From the NCBI GenBank assembly GCA_964573705.1, contig CAZNLT010000015.1, positions 1 through 50,678 on the forward strand: a stretch of DNA of 50,678 bases. The letters are read 5' to 3'. Under the pieces are notes generated by a model. That model made no database searches. It was not told the origin of the DNA and worked only from the letters and a program-made list of their open reading frames with translations. The position numbers and the translations under genes are program-made. This document shows positions 30,589 through 39,605 of the stretch, piece by piece (positions within the stretch are counted from its first letter, which is position 1; each line of letters opens with the position of its first letter). This DNA is from JAABSQ01 sp964573705 (GTDB lineage: Bacteria > Desulfobacterota > Desulfobacteria > Desulfobacterales > Desulfococcaceae).

Positions 30589-33117
30589 ATGAAGAAAAAG
30601 ATTTTTGTGCTAAGCTCCATTTTGTTTTCTTTTTGGTGTACCTCCGTCTGTGCCGAACTGAGTGAATCGGAGTTGTCGTTAATTTCTTCGAATTTTTTAT
30701 CCTTCAAATCGAGTGATCTGACTCCCAAAAGTATTTTACCGATAGAAAAAAACGCACAAATATTGGGCTATATTATTTCATTGGACAGCCCTGGCTATCT
30801 TCTGATTCCTGCCAACCGTTCATTACCGCCCATAAAAGCTTATTCCTTAAAATCTGATTTCGAAACCCTACCTTCCTGGTATAAAGATTTTCTGGTCGAA
30901 GAATTAGAATATTTCCATGAAAATAGGAATATTACTCCACGCGCCGTTTCTCCCAATGCAGCTAAATGGGATTTTCTTCTCAATTTTACAGGGCGGCAGC
31001 CCCGCTATACAGCTGGAGAAATCCTGATAACTGCCCACTGGAATCAGCGTAATCCCTACAACAAAAAATTACCAAAAATCGATGGGAAAACAGTAGTAAC
31101 CGGTTGTGTCCAAGTAGCGCAAGCCCAGGTTATGCACTACCATCAACACCCGGCCAGAGGTATTGGTATCGCATATCATGAGTGGAACGGAAAATCATTG
31201 GAGAGCGTACTCTACAAAAATTATTTTTGGGAGAGCATGCCTGACGCCGCCGATGCCGATACTCCGGAACATCTTCAGGATGAGATTGCACTGCTGTTAA
31301 AGGATATTGCCATCGTAAACGGAGCAGAGTTCGGACTGAGTTCAACCAGTACTTCGCTTAATAAAATCGGATTTATGCGTCATTTCGGGTATGCCACAGA
31401 TATGAAAACCATGGACAATCAGGATGAGGCGGCCTTTTTTGCCGCTTTAAAAGACGAAATTGATAACGATCGCCCGGTTTTACTGAGTTTGCCCGGCCAT
31501 ATGGTGGTTGCAGACGGGTATGCGGATAATGATCCAACTGGAAAAAGCATTCATTTGAATATGGGGTGGGGCGGCCATGACGATGACTTTTATGTGTTGA
31601 ATGAGAATATAGTTACTACTCAATATTCATTTCCCCCGAATTTGGACATCATCTACAACGTCAGGCCCTGCAACAGCGCAGAAAGCAACTGCTTCAGCGA
31701 TCTTTCAGCTTTAGAGACCGGCGATTCAGTATCCGGGTCGGTAATATCCGGAGAATTTAACAGTGAGTATGATATAGATTCCCATTCGGTCTACTTAAAG
31801 GGGAATACAATCATCACCGGCGATAGCGGGAACGGGAATCAATTTTTCTATGTGATGGTTTACGGAAATGGTGATACTGTGGAAATATCATCAAAGGAAA
31901 CCATCAATCAGACCTTTGCCCCCGGGAAATACGAGATTTGGATTTCTCTGAAGAATGAGGATGGCGCAGGATATAATTACCCGACGAATTTTGATGCTTA
32001 TACCGTGAATATCTCAACCGAAACCTTGAATCAGGAAGAACTGGATGCGATTGACCACCTGGATGTTGCGCCGGAAATACACAATATATTTTCGGATATT
32101 GTTCTATCTTCGGCATATAGCATTCGGATAGACGCGACCGACAAGGATGGGGATCAGGTAGCTCTTTCCGCTGTTTCATCCAGTTCCGATATTGATACTG
32201 TCATTTCGAATGATGTGTTGACACTAACCTCAACCGTTTCAGCAGGATATGGCCAAATAACCGTGACGGCAACGGCAAACGGAAAGCAGGTCCACAAAAC
32301 TTTTATGGTTTTGGTAAACGATACGCCTTTACATTTTGGCAATACATTTACCATAAACGGCATTTTTGAAAACCAGCAAGATTTCAATCAGCATGCGGTA
32401 TTTCTGGACGGAGAATGTACCATCAGCGGGGACAGGGGATATTCAAATCAGGCCTTTTATTCATCTGTTTTGGATGAGAATGGAAATTACCTTGTACCTA
32501 TGAATGATGCCGCCATCGTGAATACATTCAATGTAGACACCTATTCAATAGGCGCATCGCTCCAACAAAACCCGGGTTCTTCTGGGATGTTCTATAAATA
32601 TGAAGAAGATACTGCTGCTTACACATTTTTTGTCTCATGTCCCGATTCAACCGTAACGATTGAAGACGTTGCCGCTCATTTAGGAATTTCCATCCAGACA
32701 AGCCATCTCATCTCCGGACATATCCTGGACGTCAACGGCAATGGAATCCCGGCAGTGGCCATCAACTTCAGCAATGGATACGGTTCTGTAATGACAAATG
32801 ACTCGGGTGCATATCAATTGTCGGTTTCTTCAGGATGGTCCGGAACAGCGAGTCCCGCAAAGGAAGGATTTATCTTTGCACCGCCAAGTCGTACCTATTC
32901 TGCCCTTAATTCGGATCATTCTAACGAAAATTATAACGGATTGCTATTGGGTGATGTTGACCACAGCGGAGAAATCGATCTTTCAGATGCAATCTTGAGC
33001 CTCCGAGTAAACGTCGGCATTGGAACCATAACCGTTTTTGCAGATGCGGATGTTAATAACGATGACCGGGTCGGCCTGGAAGAGGCCATCTTTTGCCTTC
33101 GTGTGCTTTCACAATAA
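30589..33117 (+). CDS. Secreted C10 (streptopain-like) cysteine protease with dockerin-like C-terminus
   Basis: This 842-residue protein begins with a Sec signal peptide (MKKKIFVLSSILFSFWCTSVCAE). A pro-region (~25-130) precedes the C10 peptidase domain: the catalytic Cys is in VVTGCVQVAQAQVMHYHQHP, the catalytic His in LPGHMVVADGY, and HLNMGWGGHDDDFYVLN is the family's tryptophan/glycine signature. Beta-rich domains follow (~365-700). Then comes a carboxypeptidase-regulatory-like domain (SGHILDVNGNGIPAVAINFS) and two calcium-loop repeats (GDVDHSGEIDLSDAILSLR and ADVNNDDRVGLEEAIFCLR) that form a type I dockerin-like module. C10 proteases are known mainly from streptococci and Bacteroidetes. 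The AT-rich composition differs from the flanks and suggests transfer. Substrate and docking partner are unknown. Confidence 0.88.
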   Translation: MKKKIFVLSSILFSFWCTSVCAELSESELSLISSNFLSFKSSDLTPKSILPIEKNAQILGYIISLDSPGYLLIPANRSLPPIKAYSLKSDFETLPSWYKDFLVEELEYFHENRNITPRAVSPNAAKWDFLLNFTGRQPRYTAGEILITAHWNQRNPYNKKLPKIDGKTVVTGCVQVAQAQVMHYHQHPARGIGIAYHEWNGKSLESVLYKNYFWESMPDAADADTPEHLQDEIALLLKDIAIVNGAEFGLSSTSTSLNKIGFMRHFGYATDMKTMDNQDEAAFFAALKDEIDNDRPVLLSLPGHMVVADGYADNDPTGKSIHLNMGWGGHDDDFYVLNENIVTTQYSFPPNLDIIYNVRPCNSAESNCFSDLSALETGDSVSGSVISGEFNSEYDIDSHSVYLKGNTIITGDSGNGNQFFYVMVYGNGDTVEISSKETINQTFAPGKYEIWISLKNEDGAGYNYPTNFDAYTVNISTETLNQEELDAIDHLDVAPEIHNIFSDIVLSSAYSIRIDATDKDGDQVALSAVSSSSDIDTVISNDVLTLTSTVSAGYGQITVTATANGKQVHKTFMVLVNDTPLHFGNTFTINGIFENQQDFNQHAVFLDGECTISGDRGYSNQAFYSSVLDENGNYLVPMNDAAIVNTFNVDTYSIGASLQQNPGSSGMFYKYEEDTAAYTFFVSCPDSTVTIEDVAAHLGISIQTSHLISGHILDVNGNGIPAVAINFSNGYGSVMTNDSGAYQLSVSSGWSGTASPAKEGFIFAPPSRTYSALNSDHSNENYNGLLLGDVDHSGEIDLSDAILSLRVNVGIGTITVFADADVNNDDRVGLEEAIFCLRVLSQ

Positions 33118-33132
33118 ATCTCCTTTATTTTA

Positions 33133-33172
33133 AAAATCCCGAAATCGCATTAAAAAGCGATTTCGGGATTTT
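33133..33172 (+). terminator. Bidirectional rho-independent terminator
   Basis: A perfect 16-bp stem, AAAATCCCGAAATCGC/GCGATTTCGGGATTTT, with an 8-nt A-rich loop lies 16 bp after the protease stop. A/T tails on both sides allow termination in either direction. Confidence 0.92.
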
Positions 33173-33428
33173 AATTGATAACTTGAACAGCTATCTATAG
33201 CGATTCCAAGACCTTCATTCATTCACCTTTTTTTTGAAACCCTGCGTAGGCGGAATTTTTGTTCTAGGATCAGCATTTTGGATACTTATCCCATAATACC
33301 AGGAAGATCCCGATAAAAAGCGTAAAATTTGCATCAAATAATCAACAGGGGTAGTATGTCCGACCATCCGGCATTATATTCATTCCACATTTTCAGAACC
33401 CATTCCTTTTTTGAAAGGGGAATCAAGC

Positions 33429-33884
33429 ATGCCCCAAGCGAACAGCTATGTGATGCGGTGTCCCAACTGCGGCACCAAAAACAGGATTCCCGCCGATAAG
33501 GTCAGGATGACCGCTCATTGCGGCAAATGCAAGACAGCAATTCAGACCCGGGCGCTGAAAATCGATCATCCCCTGATCATTACGGATCAGAATTTCTATC
33601 ATGAGGTGGTTAAATCCCCGCTGCCCACCCTTCTGGAATGCTGGGCCCCCTGGTGCGGCCCCTGTCAGATGATGGAGCCGTTCCTGAAAGAACTGGCGGC
33701 CAAGTGGAAAGGCCGCGTTCGAGTGGGTAAATTGAACGTGGACGAAAACACCCGCACCGCTTCCCAGTTTCAGGTACAAAGCATTCCCACCCTGCTGATT
33801 TTCGAGAATGGAAAACTGAAAAACACCCTGGCCGGGGCTGTGCCCAAACACAGCATCGTCCAGGCCATGAACCCATATTTATAA
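33429..33884 (+). CDS. Thioredoxin with N-terminal zinc ribbon (TrxC-like)
   Basis: This 151-residue protein has an N-terminal zinc finger (MRCPNCGTKNRIPADK...HCGKCKTAIQ) followed by a thioredoxin domain with active site CWAPWCGPCQMMEPF and the cis-proline loop QSIPTLLIFENGK. This is the thioredoxin-2 architecture. It reduces protein disulfides in the cytoplasm, and the zinc ribbon may act as a redox switch. Start 33429 was chosen because GGGG lies upstream and homologues begin near MPQANSYVMRCP. An uncharacterised gene follows after 15 bp, so the two probably share a transcript. Confidence 0.9.
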   Translation: MPQANSYVMRCPNCGTKNRIPADKVRMTAHCGKCKTAIQTRALKIDHPLIITDQNFYHEVVKSPLPTLLECWAPWCGPCQMMEPFLKELAAKWKGRVRVGKLNVDENTRTASQFQVQSIPTLLIFENGKLKNTLAGAVPKHSIVQAMNPYL

Positions 33885-33899
33885 AAAAAGGCGGTACGC

Positions 33900-34808
33900 T
33901 TGACGAATTTAGAGGATAGATGTGAAAAACTGACCCGGGAGATCGAGTCCATTTTTCGGGAAGGGCTGAACCCCGGTTCCGATGTCTGGGATTTTATCAA
34001 TTCGGGGTATTCGGACCCATCCCCCGAGGAGCTGGCGGAAATACTGGCAGACCCGGAAAACCACGGGGCCGAACCGGTGATGGAACTGCTTTTCTTTCCG
34101 GATGAGACGGTTCAGGCGCGATTGGAACCTCTGCTGGAGGCGGAAGCTTTTGAACCGGCGGATGAAAAAATCATCAGCCGCGAACTCGCCCGAAGGCGCC
34201 CTTTTACGCATTTGGCCCTTCCCTCGGAAAGCGATCTTCAATTTTACGTTCCGGATTGGGCTTCGGAGGGATTTGTCCGCCGTCTGCATATCGCCAGGCG
34301 GTTGGACCCGATATTGATCGAAGCGGTGGAAAGAGGGGTGGACCCGGCCCGGCGCACCCTGTTCAAGGTTCGCCTGCGAAACAGCAGCTTCCCGCAGACC
34401 CGGCGGACGGTCGGCTTCATTCGGGATTTTCTGGATCGTATGGTAGCCGATCCCGAGGACCTGGCCCTCCTGATGAATGATATGATCGAGTTCCTGAACG
34501 AAATCCAGGATACGGATGATTTTTATGCGGCCCTGATGAACAAAAAGAAATCCTATTTTCGCATGCTCCAGACGGCTCAAAAATTCGAGAAACAATTGAA
34601 AAAGCACAATATCGAAACCCTGCTCATGCAGGGAATCCGTGCCCCCCACGTGGATCAGGCGGATGTACGTCGTCGAATGGCCGCCATCGACCGCATCAGC
34701 TATGCGGTCTTCGGCAAGACCGAGTACCTGGATGAAATTCAGGGAAGCATGGATTTTGATATCGATGAAGACGAAGACCTCGAAACGGTGATCCGGTCCC
34801 TGTCCTGA
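33900..34808 (+). CDS. Uncharacterised acidic helical protein
   Basis: I do not recognise a named family for this 302-residue protein. It starts at a TTG codon (33900) 15 bp after the thioredoxin stop, with AAGGCGG upstream. It is soluble, rich in Glu/Asp/Leu/Arg, predicted mostly helical, with no cysteine motif, and ends in a strongly acidic tail (MDFDIDEDEDLETVIRSLS). It is followed after 3 bp by a small membrane protein gene, so thioredoxin, this gene and the next two probably form one operon. No catalytic signature is visible. Confidence 0.7.
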   Translation: MTNLEDRCEKLTREIESIFREGLNPGSDVWDFINSGYSDPSPEELAEILADPENHGAEPVMELLFFPDETVQARLEPLLEAEAFEPADEKIISRELARRRPFTHLALPSESDLQFYVPDWASEGFVRRLHIARRLDPILIEAVERGVDPARRTLFKVRLRNSSFPQTRRTVGFIRDFLDRMVADPEDLALLMNDMIEFLNEIQDTDDFYAALMNKKKSYFRMLQTAQKFEKQLKKHNIETLLMQGIRAPHVDQADVRRRMAAIDRISYAVFGKTEYLDEIQGSMDFDIDEDEDLETVIRSLS

Positions 34809-34811
34809 GAC

Positions 34812-35324
34812 ATGAATTCTTCCCTGATCAAGGCCGATCCGGCCTATCGCAAAAAGGTGATCCTCCTGCTGGTTGTTCTTACCGTGCTCGGAGCAGGGGT
34901 GGTGATCTACTTTCAAAACCTCATGAATACCCTTCTGGCCTCGGCGGAAACCGATCCCCGGGGGACTATCGAAGACACCATTCAAATTTTCCGAATTTTA
35001 ATGGCCGCGCTTGGAATCAGCCTGTTCGGGATGGGGGCCTATTTCATGTGGGTGTCCGTCCGAATTCTTCGCTCCTCCCAGTTTCCGCCGCCCCAGACCA
35101 AAGTGATTCGGAACATTCGTGCGGTAATCGGCCGGCCCGCCATGATCCGAGGGGTGTTCGGGCTTTTCATGTCTTTGGTGATTATGGGCGCCGGAGTCGC
35201 TGCGCCTTGGATTGCGTATACTCATTTCGAGGCGGCCATGGCCGAAATGGCCGCCGATCTTGACTCAAGCAGACCGCCGCCAACCTCTTTTCCGGAAAAT
35301 CGTCCTCCCATTCAGGAGAAATGA
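34812..35324 (+). CDS. Small membrane protein of unknown function
   Basis: This 170-residue protein has three predicted membrane segments: VILLLVVLTVLGAGVVIYF (~17-35), ILMAALGISLFGMGAYFMWV (~62-81) and GVFGLFMSLVIMGAGVAAPW (~114-133). A proline-rich polar tail follows. No family recognised. It starts 3 bp after the preceding gene's stop, and its stop overlaps the Shine-Dalgarno-to-start region of the transglutaminase-like gene, so co-expression is likely. Confidence 0.7.
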   Translation: MNSSLIKADPAYRKKVILLLVVLTVLGAGVVIYFQNLMNTLLASAETDPRGTIEDTIQIFRILMAALGISLFGMGAYFMWVSVRILRSSQFPPPQTKVIRNIRAVIGRPAMIRGVFGLFMSLVIMGAGVAAPWIAYTHFEAAMAEMAADLDSSRPPPTSFPENRPPIQEK

Positions 35325-35325
35325 C

Positions 35326-36261
35326 ATGAGACGCATGAGAATCCAACACACCACCACCTATGCCTACAGCAATCCTGTGGATTTCGGCACCCATCGGCTG
35401 CTCCTGCGACCCCGCGAGGGCCATGACATCCGCATCGAAACCTCTAAACTGGAAATCGACCCGAAATACACCATCCACTGGCACCGGGATGCCTATAACA
35501 ACTCGGTGGGAGTGGTCACCTTTTCCAAACCGGCCGCCCGCCTCCATATATTCAGCGAAACGGTCATTCAAAATCATGAAGACGCCCCCCTCGATTTCAT
35601 CGTGGCGGAATATGCGGTCAATTTTCCGTTCCATTACGATCCCGCCGAACGGACCGGGTTGATGCCTTTTTTGCTCTCGGTCTATCCGGATGACAGCTTT
35701 CGGGTTCGAGACTGGCTTTTCCAGTTCTGGAAACCGGGCCAGGTTATCGAAACCTACGTCTTTCTCGACATACTCAACAAAGCGATTTCCAACCGTTTCG
35801 GGTACATGGTCCGGGAAGAACCCGGGGTTCAGTCTCCGGCCGCGACTTTGTCCGGAAACACCGGTTCCTGCCGTGATTTCGCCACCCTTTTAATAGAGGC
35901 CTGCCGGTATGTGGGGCTCGCGGCCCGGTTCGTGAGCGGCTATCTCCACTGCGATCCTACCGAAAAAGGCCACGGCGCCACCCATGCCTGGGCCGAGGTC
36001 TATCTGCCGGGCCCCGGATGGAAGGGGTTCGATCCCACCTCCGGAGAGCTGGTGGGCAACAACCACATTCCGGTGGCGGTGAATCGGCATCCCGAGGCGG
36101 TGCCGCCCATCTCCGGCTCCTTCATGGGAAAACTCAGTCAGCCCCCGGCCATGGAAGTCAACCTTCGCGTGACCGAACTGGATCAGAAGAAACCGACCGC
36201 GCCCTCCTTTCAGGCAGATGCCGAAAAGACGGCCTCGAAAACGACGGAGCGGTCGAGCTGA
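35326..36261 (+). CDS. Transglutaminase-like (putative cysteine protease) protein
   Basis: This 311-residue protein has an N-terminal beta domain of bacterial transglutaminase-like proteins (MRIQHTTTYAYSNPVDFGTH, LLLRPREGHD) and a catalytic core with the Cys-His-Asp triad: GNTGSCRDFATLLIEACRY, GATHAWAEVYLPGPGWKGFD and the following DPTSG. Members are thought to be peptidases or amide hydrolases, often linked to peptide or glutamate-rich polymer turnover; the substrate is not known. Start 35326 sits 6 bp after AGGAG and 1 bp after the upstream stop. There is no signal peptide. Confidence 0.87.
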   Translation: MRRMRIQHTTTYAYSNPVDFGTHRLLLRPREGHDIRIETSKLEIDPKYTIHWHRDAYNNSVGVVTFSKPAARLHIFSETVIQNHEDAPLDFIVAEYAVNFPFHYDPAERTGLMPFLLSVYPDDSFRVRDWLFQFWKPGQVIETYVFLDILNKAISNRFGYMVREEPGVQSPAATLSGNTGSCRDFATLLIEACRYVGLAARFVSGYLHCDPTEKGHGATHAWAEVYLPGPGWKGFDPTSGELVGNNHIPVAVNRHPEAVPPISGSFMGKLSQPPAMEVNLRVTELDQKKPTAPSFQADAEKTASKTTERSS

Positions 36262-36399
36262 TTCGGCTTTTCATCGAGTGTTTTTTTAAAAACGTAAACA
36301 AACCTTCTTTTTCCGGCGGTTTACAAACCGGGTTCTTTTGGGTATGCTGCTTCCAATGGTCATTCTGCCGGGAAAATTATAGAAACGGAGCATTCGACA

Positions 36400-37098
36400 A
36401 TGAAATGGACATGGTGCATTCCTTTCCTTTTAATCACCCTTCTGCTGTTTTCTCAGGCAGCCCTCTGCCAAGAGGCCCCGAAAAAATCGGATTCGTCGGC
36501 CTCCGATTCGGCGCCATCCCTGGAAGAGATCATCACCGGGATTGAGAACCGGTACTCCGGGGAGGGGTTCACGGCCCGCTTCACGCAGCAGTCCACCATC
36601 AAGGCGATGGACATCACCGATACGGCCGAGGGAAAACTCTTTGTCAAGCGGCCGGGCATGATGCGGTGGGAATACGAAATGCCCGAAGCCCAGATCATCA
36701 TCACCGACGGGGAACTTCTCTGGATTTATCGGCCGGTAGACAACCAGGTGATGATCGGCGAAGCCCCCAACTACTTCGGAGAGGGCAAGGGGGCCAGTTT
36801 TCTGTCGGATATTCGCAAAATCAGAGATAATTTTGACATCTCCATCGATAAAGAAAGGGAAGCTCCCGAGTACCACATTCTGAAGCTGATTCCCCACGAG
36901 AAGAAGCTCGACCTGGCCTCCATCTATCTGGGCGTCTCAAAAGAGGATTTTCAGGTAGATCAGGTGACCACCTACAACGCCTATGAGGATGAGACCATCA
37001 TCCGACTGTATGATTATCAGTTCGACCAGAATATCGATGACAGCGTCTTTACGTTTGAAGCACCGGAAGGCGCCGATGTCATTCAGATCGAGGAGTAA
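36400..37098 (+). CDS. lolA: Outer-membrane lipoprotein carrier LolA
   Basis: This 232-residue periplasmic protein starts with a signal peptide (WCIPFLLITLLLFSQAALCQ). The LolA fold follows: FTARFTQQSTIKAMDITDTA, GKLFVKRPGMMRWEYEMP, IIITDGELLWIYRPVDNQV and a C-terminal FTFEAPEGADVIQIEE. LolA ferries lipoproteins from the inner-membrane LolCDE complex to the outer membrane, which agrees with a Gram-negative host and with the lipoprotein gene at 6762. It stands alone before nadA. A weak CGGCC/GGCCG hairpin with TTTT lies just after the stop. Confidence 0.9.
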   Translation: MKWTWCIPFLLITLLLFSQAALCQEAPKKSDSSASDSAPSLEEIITGIENRYSGEGFTARFTQQSTIKAMDITDTAEGKLFVKRPGMMRWEYEMPEAQIIITDGELLWIYRPVDNQVMIGEAPNYFGEGKGASFLSDIRKIRDNFDISIDKEREAPEYHILKLIPHEKKLDLASIYLGVSKEDFQVDQVTTYNAYEDETIIRLYDYQFDQNIDDSVFTFEAPEGADVIQIEE

Positions 37099-37185
37099 CT
37101 CGGCCTCACCTCTCGACGGCCGTTTTCGTTCCGGAAGGTGAAGCAGGAGCACCCGCACTTGAGAATAAGGCAGGAAAGAAAAACT

Positions 37186-38085
37186 ATGGAAATCAAAGAA
37201 AGAATTAAAGATCTGGCAAAACAGAAAAAAGCGGTTATTCTGGCCCACAACTATCAGCCGCCGGAGATTCAGGAAATCGCCGATCTCTGCGGGGATTCCC
37301 TGGAATTATCCATTCAGGCGGCCGACACCGACGCCGAGGTGATCGTCTTTTGCGGCGTCCATTTCATGGCCGAAACCGCCTCCATCCTCTCGCCGGATAA
37401 GACGGTGCTGCTGCCGAACCCGGATGCCGGGTGCCCCATGGCCGATATGATCACGCCCCGGGCTTTGCAGGAAAGATTATCCGAACTGAGCCCGATGCCG
37501 GTGGTGACCTATGTCAACTCGCCGGCCGCCGTCAAGGCATTGACCACCATCTGCTGCACCTCGGCCAATGCGGTCAAGGTGGTGGAAAGTTTAGAAGAAG
37601 ACGAACTGCTGATGGCCCCGGACCGGAACCTGGCCCGGTACACCGCCGTCCGCACCGATAAGAAAATCCACCTCTGGAAGGGGTACTGCCCTTTTCATGA
37701 CCGACTCACCCCCGAGCAGATTCAAAAGGCCCGGGACGCCCATCCCGGCGCCGTCTTCATGGCCCATCCCGAATGCCGGCCCGAGGCCCTGCAAATGGCC
37801 GATGTGATCGCCAGCACCTCCGGAATGATCCGCCACGCCAAAGAATCGAAGCACACCGCCTTTATCGTGGGCACCGAAGTGGGGCTGCTCTATCCTCTGA
37901 AAAAGGCCAATCCCGGCAAGTCATTCTATCCGGCCTCTACGGCCATGGAATGTGCCGATATGAAAAAGATCGCGCTTGCGGGTGTGGCCGACAGCCTGGA
38001 ACATCTCACCGGCGAAGTCAGGGTGCCGGAGGAAATTCAAGTGCCGGCCCTGAAAGCGGTGGAACGGATGATCGCCCTGCGCTGA
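37186..38085 (+). CDS. nadA: Quinolinate synthase
   Basis: This 299-residue enzyme condenses iminoaspartate with dihydroxyacetone phosphate to quinolinate in de novo NAD synthesis. Signatures are AVILAHNYQPPEIQEIADLC, VIVFCGVHFMAETASIL, LLPNPDAGCPMADMI, YVNSPAAVKA, MAHPECRPE, STSGM and TEVGLLYPLKKANPGKSFYP. The cysteines that bind the catalytic [4Fe-4S] cluster lie in IADLCGDS or VFCGV, DAGCPMAD, MAHPEC and AMECADMKK. Start 37186 has AGGAAAG upstream and gives the normal length; the upstream ATG adds 16 atypical residues. No nadB or nadC is adjacent. Confidence 0.95.
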   Translation: MEIKERIKDLAKQKKAVILAHNYQPPEIQEIADLCGDSLELSIQAADTDAEVIVFCGVHFMAETASILSPDKTVLLPNPDAGCPMADMITPRALQERLSELSPMPVVTYVNSPAAVKALTTICCTSANAVKVVESLEEDELLMAPDRNLARYTAVRTDKKIHLWKGYCPFHDRLTPEQIQKARDAHPGAVFMAHPECRPEALQMADVIASTSGMIRHAKESKHTAFIVGTEVGLLYPLKKANPGKSFYPASTAMECADMKKIALAGVADSLEHLTGEVRVPEEIQVPALKAVERMIALR

Positions 38086-38094
38086 CGAAAAAAA

Positions 38095-38132
38095 GGAACA
38101 GAAAGGGCCGAACTGCCGGCCTTCCTGTTTCC
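38095..38132 (+). terminator. Terminator between nadA and yebC
   Basis: An imperfect hairpin starts GGAACAGAAAGGGCCG and closes CGGCCTTCCTGTTTCC around a short loop, followed by CTTTGTTTT. It begins about 10 bp after the nadA stop; A residues on the left side may also let it stop yebC transcription from the other strand. Confidence 0.65.
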
Positions 38133-38171
38133 CTTTGTTTTCCCACGCCGCGGGCGATTCAGAATCGGCCC

Positions 38172-38909
38172 CTAATCGAAGTATTCGTCGGGGATGTCGG
38201 CGTTGGTGTAAACCTTCTGAACATCCTCGCAATCATCCAGCGCATCCATCAGCCGAACCATCTGCTCGGCTTCTTTTCCCTGAAGGGCTGTGAAATTCTG
38301 GGGCAGCATGGTGATTTCGGCGTCCGCATACGCGATGGCGGCCTTTTCAATGGCCTCCCGAACCGTTTCGAAGTCCTCGGGTTCGGTGATCACCTCAAAG
38401 CTGCCGTCCTCTTCCCGCACATCCTCGGCCCCGGCCTCCAGGGCCACTTCCATGAGTTTTTCCTCGTCCACCCCGTCCTTTTCGATGTTGATGTAGCCCT
38501 TTTTGTCGAACATCCAGGCAACGCAGCCGTTCTCTCCCAGGTTCCCGCCGCTTTTGCTGAAGATGTGCCGAATGTCCGCCACGGCCCGGTTTTTGTTGTC
38601 GGTCACCGATTCCAGGAAGATGGCGGCCCCGCCGGGCCCGTAGCCCTCATAGGTGTTTTCCTCGTAGGAGACGCCCTCCAGCTCGCCGGTGCCTTTTTTG
38701 ACGGCCCGCTCGATGTTGTCTTTGGGCATGTTTTCGGATTTGGCCGCGGCGATGGCGGTTCGCAGCCGGGGGTTGGCGTCGGGGTCGCCCCCGCCCATTC
38801 GGGCGGCCACCGTAATCTCCTTGATCAGTTTGGTGAAGATCCGGCCCCGCTTGGCATCCGCGGCCCCCTTCTTGTGTTTGATGGTTGACCATTTATTATG
38901 TCCTGACAT
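38172..38909 (-). CDS. yebC: YebC/PmpR-family protein
   Basis: This 245-residue protein begins MSGHNKWSTIKHKKGAADAK, the invariant start of the family, behind AGGAGG. Other features are MPKDNIERAVKKGTGELEGV, YEGYGPGGAAIFLESVTDN and NLGENGCVAWMFDKKG. Members were described as DNA-binding regulators, and some act on translation at proline-rich stretches. It lies 11 bp downstream of rlmE on the minus strand, so radA-rlmE-yebC run in the same direction, with rlmE and yebC probably on one transcript. Confidence 0.95.
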   Translation of the reverse strand: MSGHNKWSTIKHKKGAADAKRGRIFTKLIKEITVAARMGGGDPDANPRLRTAIAAAKSENMPKDNIERAVKKGTGELEGVSYEENTYEGYGPGGAAIFLESVTDNKNRAVADIRHIFSKSGGNLGENGCVAWMFDKKGYINIEKDGVDEEKLMEVALEAGAEDVREEDGSFEVITEPEDFETVREAIEKAAIAYADAEITMLPQNFTALQGKEAEQMVRLMDALDDCEDVQKVYTNADIPDEYFD

Positions 38910-38920
38910 TCGACTTCCTC

Positions 38921-39526
38921 CTAATCTTTCTTTCCGATACCGATCACGAAAATCTCCCGGCTCGCCTTTCGGCTGCTCTGGGGTTTAAAATTCTTTTGCT
39001 TCGAAAAATGCGCCCGCACCTGTTTGATGAATGCTTCGAAATCCGGGCCCTGGAATATTTTGGAAACAAAGGCGCCGCCGGGTTTCAGCACCTCCAGCGC
39101 CAGGTACAGGGCCGCCTCGGACAGGTTGTAGGACCGGGCCGCATCCACATCCTTATGGCCGGATGTGGCCGGGGCCATATCGCTGATCACCACATCGTAC
39201 CCGGACCCGAGGGTCGACTTGAGGTTCTCATCCATATCGAGGAGATCCCCGGTAAGGGCGCGCACATGGGCGGGCAGGCTCACATCCGGCGGTTTGAGAT
39301 CGATCCCCACCACCTCTCCGCCGGGGCCCACCAGTTCGGCGGCATGAAGCAGCCAGGAACCGGGCGCGCACCCCAGATCCAGCACCTTGTTCCCCTTCCC
39401 GATCAAACGGGTCTTATTTTGAATTTCCTGAAGTTTATAGACCGACCGGGCCGGGTAGTTTTCTTTTTTGGCTTTATGGGTGTAATGATCCGCCCATTTG
39501 TTTTTTTTGGCTGTTTTTCGTTTCAT
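38921..39526 (-). CDS. rlmE: 23S rRNA (uridine-2'-O)-methyltransferase RlmE (FtsJ)
   Basis: This 201-residue enzyme methylates the 2'-OH of the conserved uridine in the A-loop of 23S rRNA. It has the basic N-terminus, PARSVYKLQEIQNKTRLI with the first catalytic Lys, SAM motif VLDLGCAPGSWLLHAAELVG, the acidic VVGIDLKPP, catalytic DVVISDMAPATSGH, KPGGAFVSKIFQG with the second Lys, and the final KPQSSRKASREIFVIG with the Glu. All K-D-K-E residues are present. It lies between radA and yebC, 11 bp from the latter. Confidence 0.95.
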   Translation of the reverse strand: MKRKTAKKNKWADHYTHKAKKENYPARSVYKLQEIQNKTRLIGKGNKVLDLGCAPGSWLLHAAELVGPGGEVVGIDLKPPDVSLPAHVRALTGDLLDMDENLKSTLGSGYDVVISDMAPATSGHKDVDAARSYNLSEAALYLALEVLKPGGAFVSKIFQGPDFEAFIKQVRAHFSKQKNFKPQSSRKASREIFVIGIGKKD

Positions 39527-39605
39527 ATACCTAAACCGTGCGGCAAGTCAAGATGGTTGGTGATATCCATATGATATCAGAATCTTAGAACCTTTTTCGC
39601 GCTCC

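Noticed and set aside
33133..33172. CRISPR-like or mobile-element terminal repeat at the 16-bp palindrome
   Set aside because: A single copy with A/T tails directly after a stop codon is an ordinary bidirectional terminator. No repeat-spacer pattern occurs anywhere in the window.
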